Notes: a model not told the origin generated them from the sequence alone. A stretch of DNA of 64,000 bases from Thermoleophilaceae bacterium (GCA_040901445.1 JBBDYQ010000014.1:62001-126000), one strand, 5' to 3'; positions 41,873 through 50,711 are shown, counted from the first letter of the stretch. Numbers and translations are program-made.

Positions 41873-44824
41873 TCAGCGCTGCAGGTCGCCCAGGCCGCCG
41901 CCGGCGCCCATGCCGGGCGAGGACCAGCCGAACTTCGTGACGTCGGCGGCGGGGGCCAGCGCGCCGGGGCGGGTGCCGCGGCGCACGAACAGGGTGGGCG
42001 CGGGGGCGGCGCGGGCGATCTCGGAGCGGGTGGCGCCCAGGCCCTCCTTCTGCCAGCGCTCGGAGAGGCCGATCACGAGCAGCCCCGCACCAGTTGCGGC
42101 CTCGACGACTCCCTCGCGGCCCGGATCGGCCACCACCGGCTCGGCGGCGATGCCGGCATAGGACTGCACGAGGATGCCGGCGTCGCCGAGACGCCGCTCC
42201 ACCGCGGGCCGGTCCTCGGTGGAGCCGGCCGCGCCGAGCAGGCGCAGGGGCGCGCCCGTGGCTGACGCCATCCACGCGCCGAGCTCGAGCGCCGCCCAGT
42301 CGTGCTCCGCCCCGCCGAACGGGACGACGACCGCGGCGTCCGGGCCGGGCGCCACCGGGGCGCCCTCTTTGGCCACGAGCACGGCGACGTCGGAGGGCGC
42401 CTGGTGGAGCACCACGCCGATCTCGCCGCGCGGCACTCCCTCGCCCAGCAGCGGGCGGCGGCCGTCTGCGAGCACGAGGTCGACCTCCTCCTCCTTGGCC
42501 AGGCGGGCGAGGTCCACGCCGGCGTCGGCCGAGGTCGTGGCCACGGCGCGGGCGGCCACGCCGGCCTCCGCCAGCGCCCGCTGGGCGGCGTGCACCTCGT
42601 CCGAGGCGTCGCGCAGCAGCCGGCTCTCGGTCTGCAGCCCGCCGCGGATGGCCGCGGACCGTGGCGGCTGGACGAGCCTGGCGAGGATGAGCTCGCGCGG
42701 TGGCTCGGAGCGCGCCAGCGGTTGGGCCAGCGACATCAGCTGTGCCAGCCCGGAGTCCGCCTGGGGGGCCACGAGGATCGCCCGCTCGGGCACCTGCAAC
42801 GTCGGGAACTCCAGGCTCGTGCGCGCCCGCGCCTCCTCGAGCTCCTCCTCCACCGGCGCGCCGAGCTCGTTCTTGGGGTCGAGCAGCTTGAGCAGCGGCC
42901 CGGTCATGAAGGTGGTGACCAGCGCCATGATCACCAAGGCGGCGAACAGCGCCTCCGAGATCACGCCCTTCTCGAGCGCGATGTTGAGCACGATCAGCTC
43001 CGTGAGCCCGCGCGTGTTCATGAGCGATCCGATCACCATCGAGTCACGCCATTTGAAGCCCGTGAAGCGGGCGAACAGCGTGGCGCCCACCAGCTTGCCG
43101 GTGAGCGCGAGAGCGATGAGCGCGACGGTGAGCAGCACGAGCTCGGGACGGTCGAGCAGGAAGAGGTCGGTGCGCAGGCCCGTGGCGGCGAAGAACAGCG
43201 GCAGCAGCAGCGTGACCACGAAGTCCTCGACGCGATGGGTCACGTCCTCGGTGAGCCCTGCGTGCCGGGGCATGATCGCGCCCATCACGAAGGCGCCCAG
43301 GATGAGGGCGATGCCGATGATCTCCGTGATGTAGGCGGCCACGAGCACGCCGGCGAAGATCGCCACGATCCAGCCGCCCGGCACCCGCCCCGCCTCGTCG
43401 AAGGCATCGGAGGCGCGCCCCAGCAGGGGCCGGATGAGCAGGAACATGACCAGCCCGAAGGCCACCGCGAGGCCGATCGTCTGGAGGACCTCGCTGCCCG
43501 AGCCGCCCACGGCGACGGCGGTGGCCAGCGCGATGAGGAACCAGGCGGTGACATCGTCCATGGCCGCGCACGCGATGGCCACCGCGCCGAGCGGCCGCTT
43601 GAGCATTCGGCGCTCGACCAGGATGCGGGCCAGCACCGGGAACGCCGTGATCGACATCGTGACGCCCATGAACAGGGCGAACCCGAGGAACGAGCTGTCG
43701 GGTCCGACGAGCGCGTACAGCGGCACCGCCGCGCTGATCCCGAGCAGCATCGCAAAGGTGACGCTGCCGTTGGAGATCATCGCCGCCTGCGTGACCCGGC
43801 CGCGCAGCTGGCTGGCGTCGATCTCCATGCCGACGAGGAACATGTAGAAGACCAGTCCGAGGTTGGCCGCCACGGCTATGTACGGGATGACGTCGGTGGG
43901 GAAGATCGCCGCCTGGGCGTCCGGCAGGACCTTGCCGAACAGCGTGGGCCCGAGCAGGATGCCCGCGGTGACCTCGCCCATGACCCGCGGCTGGCCGACC
44001 TTGACGGCCACCACGCCCAGGAACCGCGCCGCGAGCATCACGACGACGACCGCGATGAAGAAGGCCGCGAGCAGATGGCCGAACTCGCGCCCCTTCTCGG
44101 CGGTGACGCGCTCGACGGAGGGCGCGGTGCCCTCGCCGGAGCTGAACGGGTCCCCCGCGGCGGGCTCGAGCACGAGGTTGATGTGGCGGTCCACGGCCTC
44201 GCCCGACACCTCGGCGCGCCCGCCGGTGGGGCACGCCACCTCGCCGGCCACGCGACCGTCCTCGTAGGCCACCTCGCCCACGGCCTCCTCCCGGCGGATG
44301 ACTTCGTAGGCGGGCCCGTCGCCCTCGATCTCGAAGCCGCCGCCGAGGCAATCCGAGCGCGGCTCGAGGTGATACTCGCCCGCGATGCCGTCGGGGGCGC
44401 GGGCGCGCCGGGAGCCCGGCTCCGGGGCGTCGCGCTTGGCCTCGGCCGTGAACTCCTGCCCGCCGACGGTACCGGTGAGCGTGCCGTCCTGCGGGCGCGC
44501 CGTGAGCTCGGCCTTGCCGCCCTCGAGGCAGTCGACGTCGCCCTTGACCTCCCCGTCCTTGAAGCGCAGCTTGCCGCTGAGGGTGCCCTCGGGGTTCTCG
44601 ATCGTGATGAACTGGCCCGACTGGCTGACGTCGAAGCGCGGGCCGAGACAGGCGCTCTCGCCGCCCGTCACGTCGTAGCCACCCGCGATGTCGGGCTGCG
44701 GCTCCTGGTCCTGGCCCAGCGAGACCATCACCGACACCACCGCGACCGCGGCCACGACCAGGACGACATAGAAGGCGGGAAGGCGGGTGCGGAGGCTCTT
44801 CCCGCGCGGGGCCGGATCCGTCAT
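41873..44824 (-). CDS. CPA2 cation/H+ antiporter with external Cys-repeat domain and tandem UspA domains
   Basis: 983 residues. After one N-terminal membrane helix (about 15-37), two related 60-70-residue modules each holding a Cys pair (GGESACLGPRF ... DVDCLEGGKAE; EPRSDCLGGGF ... VACPTGGRAE) lie outside the cell. Residues about 240-630 are the antiporter: VGQPRVMGEVTAGILLGPTL (20 residues), FYMFLVGMEID, and AAMDDVTAWFLIAL with the transport Asp pair. About 640-960 form two universal stress protein-like domains for nucleotide sensing. Likely Na+ or K+/H+ exchange. ATG set by TAGTCT 8 nt upstream. Confidence 0.9.
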   Translation of the reverse strand: MTDPAPRGKSLRTRLPAFYVVLVVAAVAVVSVMVSLGQDQEPQPDIAGGYDVTGGESACLGPRFDVSQSGQFITIENPEGTLSGKLRFKDGEVKGDVDCLEGGKAELTARPQDGTLTGTVGGQEFTAEAKRDAPEPGSRRARAPDGIAGEYHLEPRSDCLGGGFEIEGDGPAYEVIRREEAVGEVAYEDGRVAGEVACPTGGRAEVSGEAVDRHINLVLEPAAGDPFSSGEGTAPSVERVTAEKGREFGHLLAAFFIAVVVVMLAARFLGVVAVKVGQPRVMGEVTAGILLGPTLFGKVLPDAQAAIFPTDVIPYIAVAANLGLVFYMFLVGMEIDASQLRGRVTQAAMISNGSVTFAMLLGISAAVPLYALVGPDSSFLGFALFMGVTMSITAFPVLARILVERRMLKRPLGAVAIACAAMDDVTAWFLIALATAVAVGGSGSEVLQTIGLAVAFGLVMFLLIRPLLGRASDAFDEAGRVPGGWIVAIFAGVLVAAYITEIIGIALILGAFVMGAIMPRHAGLTEDVTHRVEDFVVTLLLPLFFAATGLRTDLFLLDRPELVLLTVALIALALTGKLVGATLFARFTGFKWRDSMVIGSLMNTRGLTELIVLNIALEKGVISEALFAALVIMALVTTFMTGPLLKLLDPKNELGAPVEEELEEARARTSLEFPTLQVPERAILVAPQADSGLAQLMSLAQPLARSEPPRELILARLVQPPRSAAIRGGLQTESRLLRDASDEVHAAQRALAEAGVAARAVATTSADAGVDLARLAKEEEVDLVLADGRRPLLGEGVPRGEIGVVLHQAPSDVAVLVAKEGAPVAPGPDAAVVVPFGGAEHDWAALELGAWMASATGAPLRLLGAAGSTEDRPAVERRLGDAGILVQSYAGIAAEPVVADPGREGVVEAATGAGLLVIGLSERWQKEGLGATRSEIARAAPAPTLFVRRGTRPGALAPAADVTKFGWSSPGMGAGGGLGDLQR

Positions 44825-44832
44825 CGGACGCC

Positions 44833-44838
44833 AGACTA
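44833..44838 (-). promoter_or_regulatory. -10 hexamer TAGTCT, leaderless start
   Basis: TAGTCT on the minus strand, 8 nt before the ATG of the antiporter gene. Confidence 0.5.
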
Positions 44839-44878
44839 ACCCAGCTTCGGCTCGATAGAGTTGCAAGCAGCTAAACGA

Positions 44879-44979
44879 ACAGGGGTGCTCGCGGAGGCGG
44901 GCTGAGATAGCGTCACGGGAAGTTCACCCACCGGCGCTGACCCTTTGAACCTGTGGGGTAATGCCTGCGGAGGGAGTGG
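44879..44979 (+). ncRNA. TPP riboswitch (THI element)
   Basis: All conserved blocks of the thiamine-pyrophosphate aptamer are present in order: AGGGGTGC, GGGCTGAGATAG, ACCCTTTGAACCTG, GGTAATGCCTGCGG and AGGGAGT. The purine-rich 3' end (GGAGGGAGTGGG) is also the Shine-Dalgarno site of the first gene, whose TTG begins 2 nt later. TPP binding would therefore hide the ribosome site and shut off translation. TAGAGT near 44856 is a candidate -10. Confidence 0.95.
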
Positions 44980-44980
44980 G

Positions 44981-45778
44981 TTGGAGACGAGGCTCGAGGC
45001 TCCCGCGAAGGAGCCTCTTTCCATTTCGGGACCTGCCGTCGAGCTGAGCGGCGTGCGCCGCGCCTTCAAGTCGCGGCGCGACGAGGTGCTCGCCCTCGAC
45101 GGGCTCGACCTGCGCGCGGGCGCGGGCGAGGTGCTCGGCGTGGTGGGGCCATCCGGGTGCGGCAAGTCCACCCTGCTCGAGCTCGTGGCCGGCCTGCAGC
45201 AGCCCGACGCGGGCGCTGTGCGCGTGGAGGGCGCCCCCGACCGCCGCGCCGCCTGCGCCTACATGCCCCAGCGCGACCTGCTGCTCCCCTGGCGCGACGC
45301 GCTGGGCAACGCGGCACTCGCGCTGGAGTGCGCGGGCGTGGCGCGCACCGAGGCCCGCCGCCGGGCCGCGCCGCTGTTCGAGCGCTTCGGCCTCGCCGAG
45401 TTCGAGCGCTCGCGCCCCGCGGAGCTGTCGGGCGGCATGCGCCAGCGGGTGGCGTTCCTGCGCACGCTGCTCGCGGGCCGCCCGGTGCTGCTGCTGGACG
45501 AGCCTTTCGCCTCGCTCGACTCCATCACCCGCCACGGGCTCCAGGAGTGGCTGGCCCAGGCGCTGGCCGGGGAGCCGCGCACCGTGTTGCTCGTGACGCA
45601 CGACGTCGAGGAGGCGCTCTACCTGGCCGACCGCGTGGCCGTGCTGTCGGGCCGCCCCGGGCGGGTGGTGGCCGAGCTCGACGTGCCCTTCGCCCGGCCG
45701 CGGCCGCGGCGGGCCACCGTGACCGACCCCGCCTTCACGCGGCTGGAGGAGCGGGCGCTGGAGGCGCTCGAGGGATGA
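44981..45778 (+). CDS. thiZ: ABC transporter ATPase, thiamine-precursor uptake (ThiZ-like)
   Basis: 265 residues from TTG directly after the riboswitch. Walker A GPSGCGKST, Q-loop MPQRDLLLPW, signature LSGGMRQRVAFLRTLLAG, Walker B LLLDEPFASLD and H-loop VTHDVEEAL are complete. It powers an NMT1-type importer. The TPP control and partners point to a hydroxymethyl- or formyl-aminopyrimidine thiamine precursor. It overlaps the permease gene by ATGA. Confidence 0.9.
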   Translation: METRLEAPAKEPLSISGPAVELSGVRRAFKSRRDEVLALDGLDLRAGAGEVLGVVGPSGCGKSTLLELVAGLQQPDAGAVRVEGAPDRRAACAYMPQRDLLLPWRDALGNAALALECAGVARTEARRRAAPLFERFGLAEFERSRPAELSGGMRQRVAFLRTLLAGRPVLLLDEPFASLDSITRHGLQEWLAQALAGEPRTVLLVTHDVEEALYLADRVAVLSGRPGRVVAELDVPFARPRPRRATVTDPAFTRLEERALEALEG

Positions 45779-46527
45779 GGCGCTACGGACCTCCCGCATT
45801 GCTGCTGGTGCTCGCCGTGGCGGCGTGGCAGGGAGTGGCCTCGCTCGATTCGGTGGACGACCTCACGCTGGCGTCGCCCGTGGAGACCTGGCAGGCGCTG
45901 CGCGACGACTTCTCGCTGCTGATGGACAACGCCTGGGTGACCCTGACCGAGGTGCTGCTGGGCCTGGCCATCGCCCTGGTCGCCGGCGCAGGGGGGGCGA
46001 TCCTCATGCATCTCGTCCGCCCCCTGCGCGAGGCCGCCTACCCGCTGCTCGTGGCCTCGCAGGCCATCCCGATCGTGGTGCTCGCCCCCCTGTTCGTGCT
46101 GGCCTTCGACTATGGGATCGGGCCGAAGCTGGCCATCGTCGCCCTGATCTGCTTCTTCCCGGTGACCGTGAACCTGCTCGACGGGCTGCGCTCCGTGGAC
46201 CCCGACCTGCTCAAGCTCATGCGCAGCCTGGGCGCCTCGCGGGCGGCCACCCTCTGGAAGGTCGAGCTGCCCTCGTCGCTGCCGTTCCTGTTCAGCGGCC
46301 TCAAGATCGCAGCCACCGTGTCGGTGATCGGCGCGGTGTTCGGCGAGTGGGCCGGCGCCGACGAGGGCCTGGGCCGGCTCGTGCTGCTGGGCAACAACCA
46401 GCTGCAGACCCCGCGCGTGTACGCGGGCATCGTGATCCTGACCCTCATGGCGGTGACCCTGTTCGCGCTCGTCGCGCTGCTCGAGCGCGCCGCCACCCCT
46501 CAGAACCGACAAGGAGAGCACGCATGA
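45775..46527 (+). CDS. thiX: ABC transporter permease, thiamine-precursor uptake (ThiX-like)
   Basis: 250 residues, about six membrane helices, with the binding-protein-dependent transport loop LMRSLGASRAATLWKVELPS (20 residues; EAA motif). It follows the ATPase by an ATGA overlap and ends overlapping the binding-protein gene by ATGA, so the three subunits are translated together. Transport of the pyrimidine moiety is inferred from the riboswitch and the NMT1-like partner. Confidence 0.9.
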   Translation: MRRYGPPALLLVLAVAAWQGVASLDSVDDLTLASPVETWQALRDDFSLLMDNAWVTLTEVLLGLAIALVAGAGGAILMHLVRPLREAAYPLLVASQAIPIVVLAPLFVLAFDYGIGPKLAIVALICFFPVTVNLLDGLRSVDPDLLKLMRSLGASRAATLWKVELPSSLPFLFSGLKIAATVSVIGAVFGEWAGADEGLGRLVLLGNNQLQTPRVYAGIVILTLMAVTLFALVALLERAATPQNRQGEHA

Positions 46528-47525
46528 AGAAAGCCCTGGCCTGCCTGGCCGCTCTCGGCGCGCTGGCCGTGGCCGGCTGTGGCGAGAAGGAAACCACGAT
46601 CGAGCCGGGCGCGAGCGACCAGCTCGAGCTGATGCTCGACTACTTCCCCAACGCCGACCACGCGGGCATCTACGCGGCGGAGGCGGGCGGCCATTTCGAG
46701 GACGTGGGGCTGGAAGTGACCATCCGCCAGCCGCCCGACCCCGCCGCCCCGATCAAGCAGGTGGCCGCCGGGCGCGTGGACCTCGCGGTGTCCTACGAGC
46801 CGGAGGTCTTCCGGGGGCGCGACCAGGGCCTGGGAGTCGTGGCCGTCGGGGCGCTCGTGCAGGAGCCGCTGACCTCGATCATCTCGCTGCCGGACGCCGG
46901 CATCCGCCGGGCGGAGGACCTGCGCGGCAAGGAGGTGGGCACCGCGGGCATCGACTACCAGACCGCGTACCTCGAGACGGTCCTCGAGGAGGCCAACGTG
47001 CCCGTGGAGTCCGTCGAGCAGCGCGACGTGGGCTTCTCCCTCACCCCCGCCCTGCTCACCGGAAAGGTGGACGCGGTGCTCGGCGCGTTCTGGAACTACG
47101 AGGGCACGGAGCTGCGGCTGCGCGACCGCGATCCGCGGATCATCCGCATGGAGGACGCCGGCGTGCCCTCTTACGACGAGCTCGTGCTGGTGGCCAACGA
47201 GGACGCCCTCGAGCAGCGTGGCGATGCCATCCGCCGCTTCATCGGCGCACTTGCCGCCGGCACGCGCGACCTGCGCCGCGACGCCGACGAGGCCATCCGG
47301 GGGCTGCTCGACGCCAACCCCGATCTCGACCGCCGGCTGCAGCGCGAGGTGGTGGAGGTCACGCTGCCGCTCTTCCTGCCGCCGGAGGGCAGGCCCTACG
47401 GATGGCAGGACCCCGAGCAGTGGGCGGCGTTCGGCACCTGGATGCGGGAGAACGAGCTGCTGGAGCGCCTGCCCGAGCCCGAGCGCACGTTCACGAACGA
47501 GTTCCTGCCAGGACAGGGCTTGTGA
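46524..47525 (+). CDS. thiY: NMT1/THI5-like substrate-binding lipoprotein (ThiY-like)
   Basis: 333 residues. The lipobox VAGC follows a signal helix, so it is membrane-tethered. The NMT1-like fold begins LMLDYFPNADHAGIYAAEAG (20 residues), with the DxxxNADHAG pyrimidine-binding turn, and continues with GRVDLAVSYEPEV and VGTAGIDYQTAYLETVL. AAGGAGA 6 nt before the ATG. It is the ligand receptor of the riboswitch-controlled transporter. Confidence 0.9.
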   Translation: MKKALACLAALGALAVAGCGEKETTIEPGASDQLELMLDYFPNADHAGIYAAEAGGHFEDVGLEVTIRQPPDPAAPIKQVAAGRVDLAVSYEPEVFRGRDQGLGVVAVGALVQEPLTSIISLPDAGIRRAEDLRGKEVGTAGIDYQTAYLETVLEEANVPVESVEQRDVGFSLTPALLTGKVDAVLGAFWNYEGTELRLRDRDPRIIRMEDAGVPSYDELVLVANEDALEQRGDAIRRFIGALAAGTRDLRRDADEAIRGLLDANPDLDRRLQREVVEVTLPLFLPPEGRPYGWQDPEQWAAFGTWMRENELLERLPEPERTFTNEFLPGQGL

Positions 47526-48313
47526 CCGTCCTCCACCACGAGCCGGCGGGCGCCGGGAGGGAGCTGCTGCTGGTGCACGCCGGCGTGGCGGACATGCGCA
47601 TGTGGGAGCCGCAGTGGGGCGCGCTGGCGGAGCGCTTCCGCGTGCTGCGCTGCGACCTGCGCGGGTTCGGTGGCTCGCCGCCCGGCGACGCGCCCTACTC
47701 ACATGTGGGCGACCTCGTGGAGCTGCTCGACCACGTCGGCTTCCGCTCGCCAGCGGTGATCGGGGCATCGTACGGCGGGAAGGTGGCGATCGACCTGGCG
47801 CTCGCGGAGCCCGAACGGGTGTCCGCCCTCGTGCTCGCTGCCCCGGCGCTGGCCGACCACGACTGGTCCGAGCAGGCGGAGGCGTTCGACGCCGCCGAGG
47901 AGGAGGCGCTGGAGCGCGGTGACATCGATGCCGCCGTCGAGCTGAACCTGCGCACCTGGGTGGGCGTCGAGGCGCTGCACGAGACCGTGGCGCCGATGAC
48001 CCGGCGCGCCTTCGAGCTCCAGCTCGACGCCGGCGCCGAGGAGCTGGAGCCCCCGGCGGCCCGCCTGGCCGGCCTGCGGGCTCCGACGCTCGTGCTCGTG
48101 GGCGACCGCGACCTGCCCGACTTCGGTGCCATCGCGCAACGCATCGCGGCGGAGGCGCCCGGCGCCCGCACCGATGTCCTCCCCGGGGCCGCCCACCTGC
48201 TCACGATGGAGCGGCCCGGGGAGTTCCTGACGCGCGCCCTGGCGTTCCTCGACTCCCAGGAGCTGCCCTACGCCGCGCGAGCGCGCAGCCACGGCGGCGG
48301 GCGGCGCGGATAG
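47522..48313 (+). CDS. Alpha/beta hydrolase in the thiamine-salvage operon
   Basis: 263 residues. The nucleophile Ser83 sits in GASYGG, the acid in VGDRDLPDFGA and the His in GAAHLL, so the triad is complete. GTG overlaps the stop of the binding-protein gene (GTGA), placing it under the TPP riboswitch. A plausible job is hydrolysis of the imported N-formyl or otherwise modified aminopyrimidine, a step carried out by the unrelated YlmB in Bacillus. That assignment is inference from context alone. Its 3' end overlaps the AlkA gene by 46 nt. Confidence 0.85.
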   Translation: MTVLHHEPAGAGRELLLVHAGVADMRMWEPQWGALAERFRVLRCDLRGFGGSPPGDAPYSHVGDLVELLDHVGFRSPAVIGASYGGKVAIDLALAEPERVSALVLAAPALADHDWSEQAEAFDAAEEEALERGDIDAAVELNLRTWVGVEALHETVAPMTRRAFELQLDAGAEELEPPAARLAGLRAPTLVLVGDRDLPDFGAIAQRIAAEAPGARTDVLPGAAHLLTMERPGEFLTRALAFLDSQELPYAARARSHGGGRRG

Positions 48314-49173
48314 ACCGCATGGCGGTCCGTGAGCAGGTAGGTGCCGGCCAGCGCCTGGAAGGGGGCGAAGGGCGCGAAGAACTCGCGCACCTCCTCCACC
48401 GTGGCGCGGCGGCCGAGGCCCTCCAGGCGGCCGACCAGCTTCACGTAGGCGAGGTCGCCGGCGGGCAGCATGTCGTCGCGACCCTGGCCGCCGACGGCGA
48501 GGCACTCGATGGTCCACGGCCCGACCTCGGGGATGGCGAGCAGGCGCCGCCATGACTGCTCGTGGCGAGAGAGGTCGGCGCGGCCGGAGGCCACCTCGCG
48601 CGCGGCGCGGACCAGGGCGATGGCGCGGCGGGGGGCGAGGTCGAACGCGGCCAGCTCGGCGGGCGCGGCGCCGGCCAGGACGGCGGGCAGCGGCGCGTCC
48701 CAGCGCTCGGCGTGACGGCGCCCCCAGCTCCACACGATCCGCCGCTGGATCTCCGCGGCCCGGTCACTCTCGATGAGCTGCTCGGTGATGGCCCACGCCA
48801 GCGCCTCGAACGGCTCGGGCCGGCGCTTGGGGCGCAGCCAGGGCCGGCGGCGGATTGCCGGCCCCAACAGCGGATGGCGGCGGAAGGCGCGGTGGAAGGG
48901 ACCGAGGTCGTGGTCGAGCCCGAGCGCGAAGCGCATGCGCTCCACCCCGTATGCCGCGGCGTCGCTGCCATCCGCCTCCGCCCGCAGGCGCACCGCGCCG
49001 GGCACCGGCCAGGCGCGCACACGCACGGGCCGGCCCTCGTGGTGGAGCAGGCGCACCAGCGCGGAGCCGTCGCGCCCCATGAGCCCGTCGCGCCCGGCGG
49101 GCGGGAGCCGGTAGGCGCCGGGGGGCTGAACGTCAGCTTCGATGCTGACGGGCGCGGGGGCCGAGCTATCCAA
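48268..49173 (-). CDS. alkA: DNA-3-methyladenine glycosylase II (AlkA-like)
   Basis: 301 residues from TTG. An N-terminal beta domain is followed by the HhH-GPD fold: ITEQLIESDRAAEIQRRIV, the hairpin IPEVGPWTIECLAV and the catalytic Asp in PAGDLAYVKLVGRL. It excises alkylated purines as the first step of base-excision repair. The TTG lies inside the dispersed repeat at 49161 and is uncertain. No ATG/GTG exists until residue 32. Confidence 0.85.
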   Translation of the reverse strand: MDSSAPAPVSIEADVQPPGAYRLPPAGRDGLMGRDGSALVRLLHHEGRPVRVRAWPVPGAVRLRAEADGSDAAAYGVERMRFALGLDHDLGPFHRAFRRHPLLGPAIRRRPWLRPKRRPEPFEALAWAITEQLIESDRAAEIQRRIVWSWGRRHAERWDAPLPAVLAGAAPAELAAFDLAPRRAIALVRAAREVASGRADLSRHEQSWRRLLAIPEVGPWTIECLAVGGQGRDDMLPAGDLAYVKLVGRLEGLGRRATVEEVREFFAPFAPFQALAGTYLLTDRHAVYPRRPPPWLRARAA

Positions 49174-49233
49174 GGACGCAGGGAGCGACGCGTGCTCTGC
49201 ACGCGAGCGACCGAGGACGCAGGAGAGCGAAGG
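49161..49233 (-). repeat. Dispersed hairpin repeat, copy 2
   Basis: Same order as copy 1 at 30614: CCGAG, ATCCAAGGACGCAGG, hairpin GCGTGC-TCT-GCACGC, CCGAGGACGCAGGAG. It overlaps the proposed TTG start of the AlkA gene on the minus strand. Confidence 0.7.
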
Positions 49234-49246
49234 TCATCCGCGGTCG

Positions 49247-49540
49247 TCAGCGCCGGAGCAGGTGGACGTCCACCAGGAAGGAGCGGCTGGTCACGACGTC
49301 CTGCTTGTCGCGGCGGCGGCCGAGCCGGGCCGGGCGGCGGCGGGCGGGCATGCTGCGCGGCCGCCGCAGCACGCGCACGAGCACGAACGTGGCCACGCCC
49401 GCCAGGAAGCCGCCGGCGGCCGCCACGACCGGCGCGGGCAACGCGGCGAGGCGGGGATACCGGCGCTCGAGCGGCCGCGGCTCCGGCAGCTCGGCCAGGA
49501 CGGGCAGGTGGCGGACCTCGGCTTCGGGCAACTCGGGCAC
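49247..49540 (-). CDS. Small single-span membrane protein with basic tail
   Basis: 97 residues. An acidic/Pro-rich N-terminus (VPELPEAEVRHLPVLAELPE, 20 residues), one membrane helix (PVVAAAGGFLAGVATFVLV) and an Arg-rich cytoplasmic-type tail (RRPRSMPARRRPARLGRRR). No family recognised. GTG set by TACACT 9 nt upstream. Confidence 0.6.
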   Translation of the reverse strand: MPELPEAEVRHLPVLAELPEPRPLERRYPRLAALPAPVVAAAGGFLAGVATFVLVRVLRRPRSMPARRRPARLGRRRDKQDVVTSRSFLVDVHLLRR

Positions 49541-49549
49541 GAAGCGCCG

Positions 49550-49555
49550 AGTGTA
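49550..49555 (-). promoter_or_regulatory. -10 hexamer TACACT
   Basis: TACACT on the minus strand, 9 nt before the GTG at 49540. Confidence 0.45.
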
Positions 49556-49575
49556 CCCACCGCCCCGGCGGTGGC

Positions 49576-50703
49576 TCAGAAGACCTTCTCGTACAGCCGG
49601 TAGGTCTTCACGATGCGGCCGCCCATGGCCTCCATCCCGCGGTTCATCGCCCGGTTGGACTCGAGGATCCAGCCCATCTCCCCGCCCTTCTGGGGCGTGG
49701 CCGCAGCCATGTCGAAGTGCTCGACATAGAAGGCGGCGGCCACGCCGGTGTGCCGGTACGCCTTCTTGACGCCCAGCGCGAACACGCGCACCGTGTCGAT
49801 CTTCCTGCGCGCCCGCAGCGCGGTGAGCCAGCCGAAGGGCAGCAGCCGGCCGTTGAGCTTCTTCAGCACCTGGTTGTAGTCGGGCAGCGTCAGCGCGGCG
49901 CCCATGACCTCGCCGTCTGGCCGCTCGGCGATCATCGCCCAGTTCTCGTCGAGCACCGGCTTGAGGTCCTTGGCGTAGTTCACGAGCTCGACGTCCGACA
50001 GCGGCACGAAGCCCCAGTTCTTCTCCCAGGCCTCGTTGTAGACCTCCATGAAGCGCCGCACCTCGTCCTCGAAGTCGCTCTTGCGCATGTGGCGGACGAT
50101 GATGTCGGGGTCCGCCTCCACCTTCTCCGCGAGCTCGGTGATCACGGGCAGCACGCTGTCGCGGTCGGAGATGTAGAGCTCCCACTTGTAGAGGTCCATC
50201 GCCTTGGCCAGCCCGTGGCCCTCGAGCAGCCCCTGGTAGTGGGGGTGGTGCCAGAACTCGAGGATCTGGGGATCCCGGTCGTGGCCCTCCACGAGCAGGC
50301 CGCACTCGTGGTTGGTGGAGAAGTCCATCGGCCCGACCATGCGGTCGCGCCCGCGCTCGCGCAGCCAGGCCTCGGCGGCGTCGAGGAGTGCCGCGGCGAC
50401 CTCGGCGTCGTCCTCGCACTCGAAGAAGCCGAACAGCCCCCACTCGTTGTCCTGGAACTCGTTCAGGCGCCGGTCCACGTGGGCGGTGATCCGGCCCACG
50501 GGCCGCCCGTCGCGCCAGGCCAGGAAGTACTCGGCCTCGGCGTGCTCGAAGAACGGGTTGCGGCCCCTGTCCAGGTGCTTCTTGCGCTCCGAGACGAGCG
50601 GGGGCACCCAGTGCTCCTCGTTACGATAGAGCCGCCACGGCAGCTTGATGAAGCGCATCAGGTCCCGGCGCGAGGCGACCGGGCGGACTTCCACACCAGG
50701 CAC
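49576..50703 (-). CDS. GNAT-fold acyltransferase resembling bacterial ceramide synthase (YghO/bCerS-like)
   Basis: 375 residues. The N-terminus FIKLPWRLYRNEEHWVPPL followed by RNPFFEHAEAEYFLA and GRITAHVD is, from memory, the hallmark of the GNAT-like family that includes bacterial ceramide synthase. The C-terminal GNAT half shows VFALGVKKAYRHTGVAAAFY (20 residues). bCerS joins an acyl chain to a sphingoid base or its keto form. The divergent neighbour is a serine-palmitoyltransferase-like enzyme, which fits. GTG set by TAGGGT 8 nt upstream. Confidence 0.75.
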   Translation of the reverse strand: MPGVEVRPVASRRDLMRFIKLPWRLYRNEEHWVPPLVSERKKHLDRGRNPFFEHAEAEYFLAWRDGRPVGRITAHVDRRLNEFQDNEWGLFGFFECEDDAEVAAALLDAAEAWLRERGRDRMVGPMDFSTNHECGLLVEGHDRDPQILEFWHHPHYQGLLEGHGLAKAMDLYKWELYISDRDSVLPVITELAEKVEADPDIIVRHMRKSDFEDEVRRFMEVYNEAWEKNWGFVPLSDVELVNYAKDLKPVLDENWAMIAERPDGEVMGAALTLPDYNQVLKKLNGRLLPFGWLTALRARRKIDTVRVFALGVKKAYRHTGVAAAFYVEHFDMAAATPQKGGEMGWILESNRAMNRGMEAMGGRIVKTYRLYEKVF

Positions 50704-50711
50704 GGCGCGGC

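Noticed and set aside
42302-44839. 845-residue plus-strand reading frame opposite the antiporter
   Set aside because: Shadow frame rich in His/Arg/Glu/Asp. The antiporter on the other strand is unambiguous.
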